A DNA stretch of 64,000 bases from JBCBSS01 sp039819065 (GTDB taxonomy: Bacteria > Bacteroidota > Bacteroidia > Cytophagales > Cyclobacteriaceae). The notes under the pieces were generated by a model, which saw only the letters and a program-made list of their open reading frames with translations, searched no databases and had not been told where the DNA came from. Shown here one piece after another: positions 24,953 through 33,674 of the stretch (positions are counted from its first letter, which is position 1; the number at the start of each line of letters is the position of its first letter). The translations under genes were made by a program, and so were the position numbers. Where the stretch lies: contig JBCBSS010000011.1 of the NCBI GenBank assembly GCA_039819065.1, positions 1 through 64,000 of the forward strand, written 5' to 3'.

Positions 24953-27586
24953 ATGAACCGTACCGCACTACTGATTTTTTTGTGCGCCATACCTTTTTTC
25001 GTCCATGCTCAATCCACTGAGCGAAAATCCTATACTACAAAATGGGTGGAAGGTGAGCCTCCGGCTATCGATGGATTCGGCACCGACAAGGCCTGGCAGC
25101 AGGTAGAATGGTCGGGTGACTTTACCCAGCGTTTCCCTAATGAAGGTGAAAAACCCTCTCAGCAAACCAGTTTCAAAATTCTATACGATGCCAAGAACCT
25201 ATATGTCTTGATCAGGGCGTTTGATACCGAGCCGGAAAAGATCGTGAAAAGAATGTCCAGGCGAGATGGTTTCGAAGGGGATTGGGTTGAGGTCAATATC
25301 GATAGCTATAACGACAAGCGAACTGCTTTCTCCTTTACGGCCAGTGTAACAGGTGTAAAAGGCGATGAGTATATTTCCAATGGTGATAATTGGGATTCTA
25401 ACTGGGATCCCATCTGGTATCTTCGCACCAGCGTCGATGATCAAGGCTGGATTGCGGAATACCGCATTCCGTTGAGCCAATTGAGGTTCGCTGAAAAACC
25501 GGAACACACTTGGGGCATACAGGTTAATCGCCGTTTTTTCCGCAACGAGGAGATGTCCAACTGGCAATTTATCGAACAAAATGCCCCGGGTTGGGTACAT
25601 CTTTTTGGTGAGTTAAGGGGTATAAAAGGCATAAAGCCACAAAAGCAAAAAGAAATACAGCCTTACATTGTAGCTCAAACGGAGCGCTTTGAAAAAGAAG
25701 AGGGTAATCCATTTGCCACTGGCCGGTCTTCCGATGTCACTTTTGGGGTGGATGGTAAGTTGGGGATAACTAGTGACATCACACTGGATTTTACCATTAA
25801 CCCCGATTTCGGTCAGGTAGAAGCTGATCCTTCTCAGGTTAATCTTTCTGCTTTCCAGGTTTTCTTCAGTGAGCAAAGGCCTTTCTTTATTGAGGGTAAC
25901 AATATTCTAGATTTTCGGCTGACCAATTCTGAAGCAGGAGGCCCTTTCAACAGGGATAACCTCTTCTACTCCCGTAGAATTGGCGGAAGCCCTCACCGCT
26001 TTCCAAGTCTCGACGATAATGAATATGCTGACCAGCCAAGCAACACTAGAATATTGGGTGCGGCTAAGCTCACCGGTAAAAACCAGAATGGTTTCTCATG
26101 GGGGGTTTTAGAATCACTTACTGCTGAGGAAAGTGCTGAAGTGGATAACTCAGGGGAACGCCGTGAAGAAGTGGTGGAACCGATGACCAACTACCTTGTC
26201 GGTAGGGTACAGCAAGATATCAACGGAGGTGATTCGTTTATCGGTGGTATGATCACAGCTACCAACCGGTTTATTGATGATCCTAGCCTGGAATTCATTC
26301 ATAGAAGTGCTTATTCCGGCGGTATCGACGTTACACATCGGTGGAAAGACCGAACTTATGCCATTACCTTCAATACGTTTTTCAGTAATGTAAATGGCAC
26401 ACCCGAAGCAATTACTCAAACACAGGAAGCGCCAGAGCGCTTTTTCCAACGTCCTGATAACTTCCGCAAACGTGTAGATACAACCCGAACAGCTCTGACC
26501 GGAACGGGTGGTACGCTTACTTTCGGCAAGAATAGTGGGAAATTGGTTTTTCAAACTGGCGCTACTTATCGCAGCCCGGAGTTAGAGCTTAATGACATCG
26601 GTTTTCTACGCAGCACTGACCAGATCAATCAATGGACTTGGGTGGGCTACCGAATCCAAAAAGCTTTCGCCATTTTCCGTAATTACCGGGTGAACTTCAA
26701 CCAATATTTGAACTATGATTTTGGCGGTGTCAATACTTACCGCGCGGTCAACTTCAATACGCACATGCAATTCAAGAATTTCTGGTCATTCAGCACTGGT
26801 TTTACTACGGAAGGCCGGTCTATCTCAAATTCTGACTTGCGTGGCGGACCTTCCATTATCTATCCGGGTGGGGTTAATCATTGGTATTGGTTCGGTACGG
26901 ATAACCGCAAAAAATTCCGAATGAGTTTCAACCAATGGAATTGGTGGGGGCAGGAAGATTATGCCAGGAACGGTGGTTATTCATTAAACCTAAGATGGCA
27001 GCCGACAGACGCTTTCAATATATCACTATCTCCAAGTTATACTTTCAATCGCAATGACCAGCAATATGTGAGTACCGAGGAGTTTGGGGCTCAAGCGCGC
27101 TACATTACAGCCCGTATCGACCAGGATACCTATAGAATGACGATGCGTTTTACCTATCTGATCAATCCCAACTTATCCATTCAGTATTATGGCCAGCCTT
27201 TTGTTTCGCGGGGCGACTACTCTGACTTCAACCGCATTACGAATGCAGGCGCTTCGGAGTACACCGATCGTTTCCAAAGGTTAGAAGGGTCAGCCATATC
27301 CTTTAACGAGGAGGGCGATGAATATTTGGTTGATGAAACGGGTAACGGAACCACCAATTATACCATCTCCAACCCTGATTTCAATTTTGTTCAATTCCGA
27401 TCCAATGCCGTATTGCGCTGGGAATACATCCCTGGCTCTACTTTCTTCCTGGTTTGGACTCAGGACAGAACGGCAAGCTTAGACCTCGATGGAGATAGTT
27501 CCTTTGGCGGCATTACCAGTGATTTATTGGATGTCACGCCTCACAATATCTTTCTGATGAAGTTTACCTATCGATTTGTTTTGTAG
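24953..27586 (+). CDS. CBM9-like/DUF5916 outer-membrane protein
   Basis: 877 residues with a signal peptide (FLCAIPFFVHAQS). Residues about 30-220 form a CBM9-like sugar-binding fold (AIDGFGTDKAWQQVEWS, ILYDAKNLYVLIRAFD, WIAEYRIPLSQLRF). The remaining ~650 residues are the DUF5916 region, with beta strands ending in the barrel-type C-terminus FLMKFTYRFVL. Family knowledge puts these proteins at the outer membrane; the ligand is not known. It is monocistronic. Confidence 0.85.
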   Translation: MNRTALLIFLCAIPFFVHAQSTERKSYTTKWVEGEPPAIDGFGTDKAWQQVEWSGDFTQRFPNEGEKPSQQTSFKILYDAKNLYVLIRAFDTEPEKIVKRMSRRDGFEGDWVEVNIDSYNDKRTAFSFTASVTGVKGDEYISNGDNWDSNWDPIWYLRTSVDDQGWIAEYRIPLSQLRFAEKPEHTWGIQVNRRFFRNEEMSNWQFIEQNAPGWVHLFGELRGIKGIKPQKQKEIQPYIVAQTERFEKEEGNPFATGRSSDVTFGVDGKLGITSDITLDFTINPDFGQVEADPSQVNLSAFQVFFSEQRPFFIEGNNILDFRLTNSEAGGPFNRDNLFYSRRIGGSPHRFPSLDDNEYADQPSNTRILGAAKLTGKNQNGFSWGVLESLTAEESAEVDNSGERREEVVEPMTNYLVGRVQQDINGGDSFIGGMITATNRFIDDPSLEFIHRSAYSGGIDVTHRWKDRTYAITFNTFFSNVNGTPEAITQTQEAPERFFQRPDNFRKRVDTTRTALTGTGGTLTFGKNSGKLVFQTGATYRSPELELNDIGFLRSTDQINQWTWVGYRIQKAFAIFRNYRVNFNQYLNYDFGGVNTYRAVNFNTHMQFKNFWSFSTGFTTEGRSISNSDLRGGPSIIYPGGVNHWYWFGTDNRKKFRMSFNQWNWWGQEDYARNGGYSLNLRWQPTDAFNISLSPSYTFNRNDQQYVSTEEFGAQARYITARIDQDTYRMTMRFTYLINPNLSIQYYGQPFVSRGDYSDFNRITNAGASEYTDRFQRLEGSAISFNEEGDEYLVDETGNGTTNYTISNPDFNFVQFRSNAVLRWEYIPGSTFFLVWTQDRTASLDLDGDSSFGGITSDLLDVTPHNIFLMKFTYRFVL

Positions 27587-27779
27587 TAGCCGGTAGTTGG
27601 TTTCTGGTTTCGGTAGTCGCGAGGGACGCAGCGATCCAGTTCTATAAAATGTTTCTTTGAAAGAAACAGGAAGAAGTAGGTAGAAACAAATAGCAATAGT
27701 GAGTATACGTCACTTATATCAACTCATTATACTAACTACTCCAGACTGACTACTCAATACTAATTACTCACGGCTGCTC

Positions 27780-28184
27780 TCACTTCCAGGCGCCGAGTAT
27801 CGCGCCCATGATAGGAAAAGACACTGCGAAGTACCCTCCATCGACAACCCAGAGCTTGATCGAGTTGCGAGAGAAGAGGTAGTTGACTCCAATGCCTAAT
27901 GCAATCCAGCCGAATCCAGTGAAGAACCCGTACATAGCTCCCATTCCGGCTCCGATAGCAGGGTCATTGAGGAACATGGCCAGATTGAGTGCCATGATAA
28001 ACTCTAGTACGAAGGCCGTTCCATAAATTTTGCCCATGTTAGCATTCTTGAGATCTTCTTCAGTAAATCCATTCTCGGCCATCCAGAGCTTACCAAAAAT
28101 TGGCCCATACCATACAGCGCCAATCATAAAGGTTGATAATGCCGCCACAACCACAGCGAGGTAATTAATAGTAGAAAAATCCAT
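27780..28184 (-). CDS. DUF1761 membrane protein (copy A)
   Basis: 134 residues with four membrane helices and the family features NYLAVVVAALSTFMIGAVWY, a helix-turn after WMAENGFTEEDLKNANMGK, and the C-terminal FPIMGAILGAWK. DUF1761 proteins have no assigned function. A second, more divergent member lies at 29545-29988, and a fragment of a third lies at 29083-29152. Confidence 0.8.
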   Translation of the reverse strand: MDFSTINYLAVVVAALSTFMIGAVWYGPIFGKLWMAENGFTEEDLKNANMGKIYGTAFVLEFIMALNLAMFLNDPAIGAGMGAMYGFFTGFGWIALGIGVNYLFSRNSIKLWVVDGGYFAVSFPIMGAILGAWK

Positions 28185-28513
28185 CTTACGGTTTATTTTA
28201 AGGTTATTAAATAGTCATTAGTATTAAGTAGTTAGGTACTAGTATCAGAGTCCTGGGGCGAAAGTTACTTTCGTGCCTTAATTAGCAGGCTACTATCATT
28301 GATAATGTGCCTTTTGCTTTATTAGCGCTTACCCTCCAATAAGGTTCTTCCAGAAGGACAGAGTGAAGTAGGTAGCCCGTAAATCACACTTTTTTCTACC
28401 TACTTCTACATATTTCCAGCTTCTGTTATCATCGAAATGGCTTCGTCTTTCTACCTTGTCCGTCTACTGACGGATCGCCATGACACCACCAAGGAACAGG
28501 CATCTGGTATTCA
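28185..28513. other. Noncoding spacer with short repeats
   Basis: It contains GGCGAAAGTTACTTTCGTGCC (about 28257, nearly repeated at about 29180). It also holds a ~100-bp block at about 28325-28420 that is repeated at about 29472-29570, and a GCTTCG...GGATCGCCATGACA block near 28440-28490 of the dispersed GTCATGGCGA family. No gene was seen. Confidence 0.6.
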
Positions 28514-29080
28514 CTAACCATTGACTCTCTTGTCCGCCTGGCTTATGAAACCCTTCAGTTTGTCATTGATCTCTTCAGTACTGGTTATCTCTACCATGTG
28601 CGTAATGCGAGGCATGGTACCTAGGCTCTTGGCTTTCTGTGTGTAGTCATCGAAGGGAAGATCGCCTAAGTCTAACCCCACCCTGATATTTTTCTTGGTG
28701 ATTTTAGCTACGGCGTATTCTTTTCCATTTCTGAATGAAATGTACCCTTTAGTCGGAACCACCTGCACGGCGGGATTCAACGCTTTAACGGCTTTTTCCA
28801 AGGCTTGATAAATAGGTAGTTTATCCTCGTTAGTATCAAAATGAGCATTAAACAACGCCTTAGAATCATGTACCGGTTTGCCTCCGTTCAGGTAAATGCC
28901 CGCTATAAAAGTGGCATTCATGTGGTTGATGCCTTTGTCCTTTTTTAGAAAATCGACCGTTTCTTTCATCTTCTGGAAGGCTTTTCCTTCAAGGATGCCC
29001 ATCCAAGCGTCCAGGTCTTCACCGGTCTTTTCCTTAGCTGCGGCTATGAATTCTTGTTCCAGTTCTTCTGATGTTTTCAT
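28514..29080 (-). CDS. DUF4287/DUF5655 domain protein
   Basis: 188 residues. The N-terminal ~65 residues fit DUF4287 (KEKTGEDLDAWMGILEG, then KDKGINHMNATFIAGIYL), and the C-terminal ~110 residues fit DUF5655 (YISFRNGKEYAVAKITKKNI, then RITHMVEITSTEEINDKLKG). It is probably cytosolic and of unknown function; DUF5655-type domains occur in predicted transport or DNA-associated proteins. Its start lies two bases from the stop of a DUF1761 gene remnant, suggesting a former operon. Confidence 0.75.
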   Translation of the reverse strand: MKTSEELEQEFIAAAKEKTGEDLDAWMGILEGKAFQKMKETVDFLKKDKGINHMNATFIAGIYLNGGKPVHDSKALFNAHFDTNEDKLPIYQALEKAVKALNPAVQVVPTKGYISFRNGKEYAVAKITKKNIRVGLDLGDLPFDDYTQKAKSLGTMPRITHMVEITSTEEINDKLKGFISQADKRVNG

Positions 29081-29082
29081 GT

Positions 29083-29152
29083 TTATGCGGTTTCTAATGA
29101 AGTGTCATATTTGCGCCATGCGCCTAATGTAATGCCGATGATCTCGTACTCC
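29083..29152 (-). pseudogene. 3'-terminal remnant of a DUF1761 gene
   Basis: The minus strand encodes EYEIIGITLGAWRKYDTSLE followed by two residues and a stop at 29083-29085. This nearly matches the C-terminus of the intact gene at 29545-29988 (KYEIIGITLGAWRKYDTSME). Upstream of 29152 the similarity ends abruptly. It is best read as the tail of a duplicated copy whose body was deleted. Confidence 0.7.
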
Positions 29153-29544
29153 AATGATACTGAGTCATATTACTCACTGGCGCGAAAGTTACTTTCGTGC
29201 CTTTCCATGTCACATATCATCAGTTGATTATATATCATTGCTTCCTTTCTCTCCCACGCTTTTAGGAAGAAGTCTCAAAAGTCAGTCATTTCTCTCCCGA
29301 CGGGTCGGGAGAGAAATCTATCTCCATTTAAAGTGTTGGTCATTAATGAGATAGATTTCTCGTTGCACTCGAAATGACCCCGAAGAGCGTTTTTTGAAAC
29401 AGCCTCGTTCATCTATGTATTTCTATTTGTTTCAATGTATTTCTACTTATTTCTGGCTACTTCTCTTAACTAGTGCTTACCCTCCAATAAGTTGCTGCTC
29501 AGAGGCACAGGGTGAAGTAGGCAGTGCGCTAATCACACTTTTTT
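29153..29544. repeat. Repeat-filled spacer with palindromic element
   Basis: At about 29270-29395 lies an inverted-repeat element: GTCTCAAAAGTCAGTCATTT facing CGAAATGAC...TTTTGAAACAGCCTC, with an inner CTCTCCCGAC-ggg-TCGGGAGAG hairpin and a GAAATCTATCTC/GAGATAGATTTC pair. The right part (about 29472-29544) repeats the block at about 28325-28400. Short ORFs here follow the palindrome and are not genes. Confidence 0.7.
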
Positions 29545-29988
29545 CTACCTATTTCCAGCTTCCATCGAAGTATCATATTTGCGCCAGGCACCTAATGTAA
29601 TGCCAATGATCTCGTACTTGACAAACACAACCCCGGAGTCGATCAGTGTCAATTCAAAGGATCTGAGTGTGAAAGCATTCTGCGTGGCGATTTCTAAAAA
29701 GATCGAACAAAGCCAAAAGAGGCTGGCTACTTTGAATCCTTCATAGGCCGATTCTATCCTCATTTTGGCAAAAACGTAGGCCATTAGGTAGGCAATGGCT
29801 ACTCCCGAAAACAAGGCTAACCCTAGGCCGGCGACCACGTTAAAACTTTCGAAATCTTCTGCTGTGAGGTTATTAAGCTCTGCCCATCTTATACCGAGAA
29901 AAATCTCAGCATACCAGAGCGGAGGAAGCACCTGCACAATGATCGCTGCCACCCATACTGCCAGGTGATTGATCTTAAGCTTATCCAT
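29545..29988 (-). CDS. DUF1761 membrane protein (copy B)
   Basis: 147 residues with four membrane helices (HLAVWVAAIIVQVLPPLWYA, VVAGLGLALFSGVAIAYLMA and others) and the family ending IGITLGAWRKYDTS. It is more diverged from copy A than from the remnant at 29083-29152. Function is unknown. It reads in the same direction as the YciI-like gene upstream (gap 31 bp), so they may share a transcript. Confidence 0.75.
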   Translation of the reverse strand: MDKLKINHLAVWVAAIIVQVLPPLWYAEIFLGIRWAELNNLTAEDFESFNVVAGLGLALFSGVAIAYLMAYVFAKMRIESAYEGFKVASLFWLCSIFLEIATQNAFTLRSFELTLIDSGVVFVKYEIIGITLGAWRKYDTSMEAGNR

Positions 29989-30019
29989 AATGTTCAGTTG
30001 ATTAATTGGTTGAACACCC

Positions 30020-30424
30020 TTAAGGTGTATCGTCTTTCAGTTCGATAGCAAACATACCCTTAGCGGTGTACCAGGGCCGTATTTCAGTGAGCAAGCGGCC
30101 GGCCTGTACGGCAGGATCCCTGGCAACCAATTTTTCCGCCGCTGCCATCGATTCTACTTTCAGAATGAAAATGCCACCACCATTTTCGAATGGCCCTGCC
30201 AGCATCAGTGTCCCTTCTTGAGCCATTCTACCGATATTGGCCATATGGGCACCCTGAATACTGTCTACTTGAGCCTTAGGCAATTCTGGCCTATCAGGGT
30301 TAGTAATTAATTCTACGAAGTAGTATTTGACTATCTCACTTGGCGCGCCTTCGTTTTGCGCACATAGGTCATTATCCGGCATCAGATAGCATACCAGGGT
30401 CATGATGAATACAAGCTTTTTCAT
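30020..30424 (-). CDS. Secreted YCII-related (dimeric alpha-beta barrel) protein
   Basis: 134 residues with an N-terminal signal peptide (FIMTLVCYLMPDNDLCAQ). The YciI-like domain has HMANIGRMAQEGTLMLAGPF, then GIFILKVESMAAAEKLVARD. The family fold is a small dimeric alpha-beta barrel; most members are cytosolic, so the signal peptide is a little unusual. Function is unknown. Confidence 0.7.
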   Translation of the reverse strand: MKKLVFIMTLVCYLMPDNDLCAQNEGAPSEIVKYYFVELITNPDRPELPKAQVDSIQGAHMANIGRMAQEGTLMLAGPFENGGGIFILKVESMAAAEKLVARDPAVQAGRLLTEIRPWYTAKGMFAIELKDDTP

Positions 30425-30501
30425 ATTGGTTTTTAGTGTTAAAAGGATATTAAATCACTCAATTTAAGGTTTCTGCATTGGTGGCTCAACAGCATAAATA
30501 C

Positions 30502-30888
30502 CTACTTTGCCCTGGGGTCAGGTTCTACCGCGCCCATAATAATCCCTTCTGGATCCATGAAAAAAGCCAACCAGCCCACACCTTCTACGGATATCTTGGG
30601 CACCACTATTTGTCCTCCTTTATCTTCTATTTCTTCGATGGTTTCTTCCAAATCATCCACCTCAATGGTATTGGTCAATGGTTGTTGATCATTCCTTCTT
30701 TTGATGATCGCTCCGTTTATTCCCGGCTCGCTGTCCTGCCCAGTCCTCGCCATCCAATAGTCACTATCACCCCATCGGCTGAACTCCCAGCCGAACACAT
30801 CGTGATAAAACTGGATGGAGGATTGGGGGTTATCGGATGGTATTTCAAAATGTACAATGCGTCCCATTCCTTTGTTTTTAAGGTTCAA
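30502..30888 (-). CDS. VOC-superfamily (glyoxalase-like) protein
   Basis: 128 residues (an ATG at residue 8 is an alternative start). Two beta-alpha-beta-beta-beta modules are visible: IVHFEIPSDNPQSSIQFYHD and VFGWEFSRWG, then NTIEVDDLEETIEEIEDKG and FFMDPEGIIMGAVE. His in HFEIP and Glu near the end are candidate metal ligands. Such single-domain proteins are often misread as glyoxalases; the reaction is unknown. Confidence 0.75.
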   Translation of the reverse strand: MNLKNKGMGRIVHFEIPSDNPQSSIQFYHDVFGWEFSRWGDSDYWMARTGQDSEPGINGAIIKRRNDQQPLTNTIEVDDLEETIEEIEDKGGQIVVPKISVEGVGWLAFFMDPEGIIMGAVEPDPRAK

Positions 30889-31004
30889 GTACCGTTCTTA
30901 GATCATCGTGAAACCAATATATGCGGATTTTTTCGTAGTTTTTGACAGGATCTACCGAGCCGGAAAATTCCACTACTCAACCAGAAATTCATTATACCGA
31001 GCCG

Positions 31005-32039
31005 ATGGCGGACAAAATAGAAGTCAACGATAAGCTAGTGAGGATCATTGGTATCCAGCTTTTCGGGATCGTCATTCCGAATGCCACTGGCCTGGTGGAC
31101 AACGCTGATCGGTCGGTTACCTTTCTGATGCTTACCTATGCGTTCTTCATCCTGATCGCCTTCTCGATCTGGCAAGGCAATCGCTATTTGCTATTCAAGC
31201 TGCAAGAACGAGTGGATTGGTTTAACTATCCCGGGCAAAAAGTAGTGATGCTTCTCACTATGAATATTTTCTATACGGCTCCACTTACTGTGGGCATGCT
31301 ATTGATTTGGTACTATCTGGCCGGAAAACCGGCAGATTGGGAGGTCATTAAAATAACCGCTATCGTATGTGTAGTCTGTGTTGTGTTTGTCACACACGTT
31401 TATGAAACGGTTTTCCTGATCAAGCAAAGGGAGTCTGATAAAATAAAGGGGGAGCAATTGGAACGGGCCAAAGTGCAGGCTGAACTAGAAGCGCTTAAAA
31501 ACCAGATCGACCCGCATTTCATGTTCAACTCGTTGAACAGCTTGAGTTATCTGATCGATGAGAACCCGGAAAAGGCCAAGGAGTTTACGGAAAGCCTGGC
31601 TGAAGTCTACCGCTACATTCTAAGTAATAAAGATCAAAAACTGGTATTGCTAGAAGACGAGATCTCGTTTCTGAAGAAATACATTTCGCTACTTAAGCTA
31701 CGCTTTGACAGAGCCCTCAAGGTCAACTTTCATTTACCTACTGCAGAGCAAGCTGATTTTCTCATTCCTCCCATTTCTATTTTCATCGCGGTAGAAAACG
31801 TAGTGAAGCACAACGAGATATCCCGGAAAACGCCTCTTTCTGTCGATATCAATCAGGAGGGAAATGGCTTAACGGTAAGCAATAGAATCATCCGAAAAAA
31901 GAACGTAAAGCATTCTTCTAAAATAGGTTTGAAGAACCTGGATGAGCGCTTCAAAATTCTAACCGGACAAGGCATAGATGCATCCCCTGTGGATGGTTAT
32001 TTTAAATTGCACATGCCATTACTGAAACTGAATGGTTGA
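31005..32039 (+). CDS. LytS/YehU-type sensor histidine kinase (second pair)
   Basis: 344 residues from the ATG at 31005; a TTG-initiated extension back to 30942 is possible but polar and unlike a membrane N-terminus. About four membrane helices are followed by the phosphoacceptor block LKNQIDPHFMFNSLNSL and N-box VENVVKHNEI. It ends three bases before the LytTR regulator. It is paralogous to 9197-10237. Confidence 0.85.
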   Translation: MADKIEVNDKLVRIIGIQLFGIVIPNATGLVDNADRSVTFLMLTYAFFILIAFSIWQGNRYLLFKLQERVDWFNYPGQKVVMLLTMNIFYTAPLTVGMLLIWYYLAGKPADWEVIKITAIVCVVCVVFVTHVYETVFLIKQRESDKIKGEQLERAKVQAELEALKNQIDPHFMFNSLNSLSYLIDENPEKAKEFTESLAEVYRYILSNKDQKLVLLEDEISFLKKYISLLKLRFDRALKVNFHLPTAEQADFLIPPISIFIAVENVVKHNEISRKTPLSVDINQEGNGLTVSNRIIRKKNVKHSSKIGLKNLDERFKILTGQGIDASPVDGYFKLHMPLLKLNG

Positions 32040-32042
32040 GTT

Positions 32043-32798
32043 ATGAAAGTATTAATCATAGAAGATGAGTTGACTGCTTCTAATAAACTGACATCGATGC
32101 TGGATAAGGTCGACCCTAGCATTGAAGTGATTGCCGTGCTAGAGAGCGTCAAGGAGAGTTGTAGTTGGCTAGATAATAATGCTGCACCGGATTTGGCTTT
32201 TGTAGATGTGCAATTATCAGATGACATCTCTTTCGAGATATTCAAAGATCGTGAAATCAATTTCCCTATGATCTTCACTACGGCGTATGATGAGTACATC
32301 ATGGAGGCGTTGGAGTACAATTCGATCGACTACCTACTTAAACCGATACAGCAAGAGCGACTAGAACGTGCGTTGGAAAAGGTAAGGAAGTTTGAAGCGC
32401 ATTTCTTGCAATACAAATTCAATCAGCTGTTTGACAAGAACCGGGCGGAGCGCAGTCCATTCAAAAAGCGGTTCTTAGTGAAAAAAGGGTTGGATTACGT
32501 AGCTGTTACCTCCAAAGAGATTGCTTACTTCTTCACCGAGCACAAAATTGTGTTCTTAAAGGATATACAAGGTAATAAGTACATCGTAGACAAAACACTC
32601 ACTGATTTGCAAGAAGATCTTGACCCCAATGATTTCTTTCGCGCCAACCGTAAGTACATTGTCAATATCGACGCCATTGAAAAGTTTAAATCTGATGCCG
32701 GGAAAATCTGCCTTGAATTAGTCCCTGCTACACAAGAAGAGGTGCATGTCAGTAAAGAAAACGCACCGAACTTTAGGAATTGGGTGGAGGGCAATTAA
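32043..32798 (+). CDS. LytTR-family response regulator (second pair)
   Basis: 251 residues, the same length as its paralogue at 10234-10989. The receiver domain shows IIEDEL, the phospho-Asp in LAFVDVQL, TTAYDEY and YLLKPIQ. The LytTR domain contains FFRANRKYIVNIDAIEKFKS. It partners the kinase directly upstream and would act as a DNA-binding output. Confidence 0.9.
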   Translation: MKVLIIEDELTASNKLTSMLDKVDPSIEVIAVLESVKESCSWLDNNAAPDLAFVDVQLSDDISFEIFKDREINFPMIFTTAYDEYIMEALEYNSIDYLLKPIQQERLERALEKVRKFEAHFLQYKFNQLFDKNRAERSPFKKRFLVKKGLDYVAVTSKEIAYFFTEHKIVFLKDIQGNKYIVDKTLTDLQEDLDPNDFFRANRKYIVNIDAIEKFKSDAGKICLELVPATQEEVHVSKENAPNFRNWVEGN

Positions 32799-32807
32799 GA
32801 GCCAAAC

Positions 32808-33206
32808 TCAGTTCATCCCTGGAAAGGAAGTCACTTCTTGCACTTTCAAATCGGAAAAGCTTTCAACCACTTGTATTTTGAAATCAGGAAAGCTATTTAC
32901 CTCTTGCCATTCTCCGCAATCGTTTGGAAATGAGTCGACAAACTTTACTTTGATATCCGGGAATGACTTGACGTACTGGATCTTGATATCTGGAAATTTG
33001 TCAACGAATTGAACCTTACCATGCAGCGCGATATCTTTCCATTGACAGTCTTCCGCCAGTACTTGTTTGAATTCAACATGATGTACAAAAGGACGCTCAG
33101 TAGTAGCGATCTGTGTATTTTGTAGATCTTCGGTCGAAGCAGGAGTATATAAAACAGTTACGGCCAAAAGTGTTGAAGCGCAAACTAGTACGATCAAGTG
33201 TTTCAT
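32808..33206 (-). CDS. Secreted protein with ~11-residue K-x-Q-x-V-x-S-F-P-D repeats
   Basis: 132 residues with a signal peptide (LIVLVCASTLLAVTVLYTPA). From residue 64 to 130 there are six near-regular units: KVQFVDKFPDI, KIQYVKSFPDI, KVKFVDSFPND, a longer one starting CGEWQEVNSFPDF, KIQVVESFSDL and KVQEVTSFPG. Such alternating units suggest stacked beta strands. Two Cys (C54, C97) could form a disulfide. It converges on the LytTR gene, ending 9 bases from it. Function is unknown. Confidence 0.7.
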   Translation of the reverse strand: MKHLIVLVCASTLLAVTVLYTPASTEDLQNTQIATTERPFVHHVEFKQVLAEDCQWKDIALHGKVQFVDKFPDIKIQYVKSFPDIKVKFVDSFPNDCGEWQEVNSFPDFKIQVVESFSDLKVQEVTSFPGMN

Positions 33207-33674
33207 AGTGTTTGGATAACTAAAGTGGAATTGAAAAGCTTAAAAAATCAGATCAAGGAACATAATAACTCGCCTTGGTGCTTTTTGTTATCCAAAGTTT
33301 CTTTGACAATTATTTTTCAGCAAAATACCCCATTCATTTTCTTCTAAAGTGGTTCTTTGGTGGGTTCTAAAACTCTGAATTTTCACTTTATTGGGTTTTT
33401 GAGGTTTTGCATGTTTGATTACCAGCGTTCGACCAAATAAAGTTTGGTTGCCTTGATCATCAGATAGCCTTCATTTCTTTTCCTTAGATGAAAAGAAACG
33501 AAGCAAAGAAAAATCAAGCCAAAATTTAACCTTCAGCCCGCATCCCCACGCTGGCCCGGAATTTTGGCAGCCAACCGCACTCGTACTAGCCAAATAATTT
33601 TTCGCAAGCACATTTTGAAGTAATCATCAAGGACGGCCTATCCAAAAATTGAAAGTGCTACATCTTTGTTTTGT
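33207..33674. other. 468-bp spacer with a TTTCTTTTC/GAAAAGAAA hairpin
   Basis: No gene was seen. A perfect nine-base inverted repeat (33474-33482 and 33490-33498, seven-base loop) is followed by a GAAACGAAGCAAAG stretch. Then comes a CCAAAATTT...GGAATTTTGG pair around 33519-33567. This looks like another dispersed palindromic repeat. Confidence 0.5.

Noticed and set aside
29154..29600. Two short plus-strand ORFs
   Set aside because: They follow palindromes and the antisense of a DUF1761 gene end.
30478..30945. 155-codon plus-strand ORF
   Set aside because: It lies opposite the VOC gene, whose motifs are clear; composition is that of an antisense frame.
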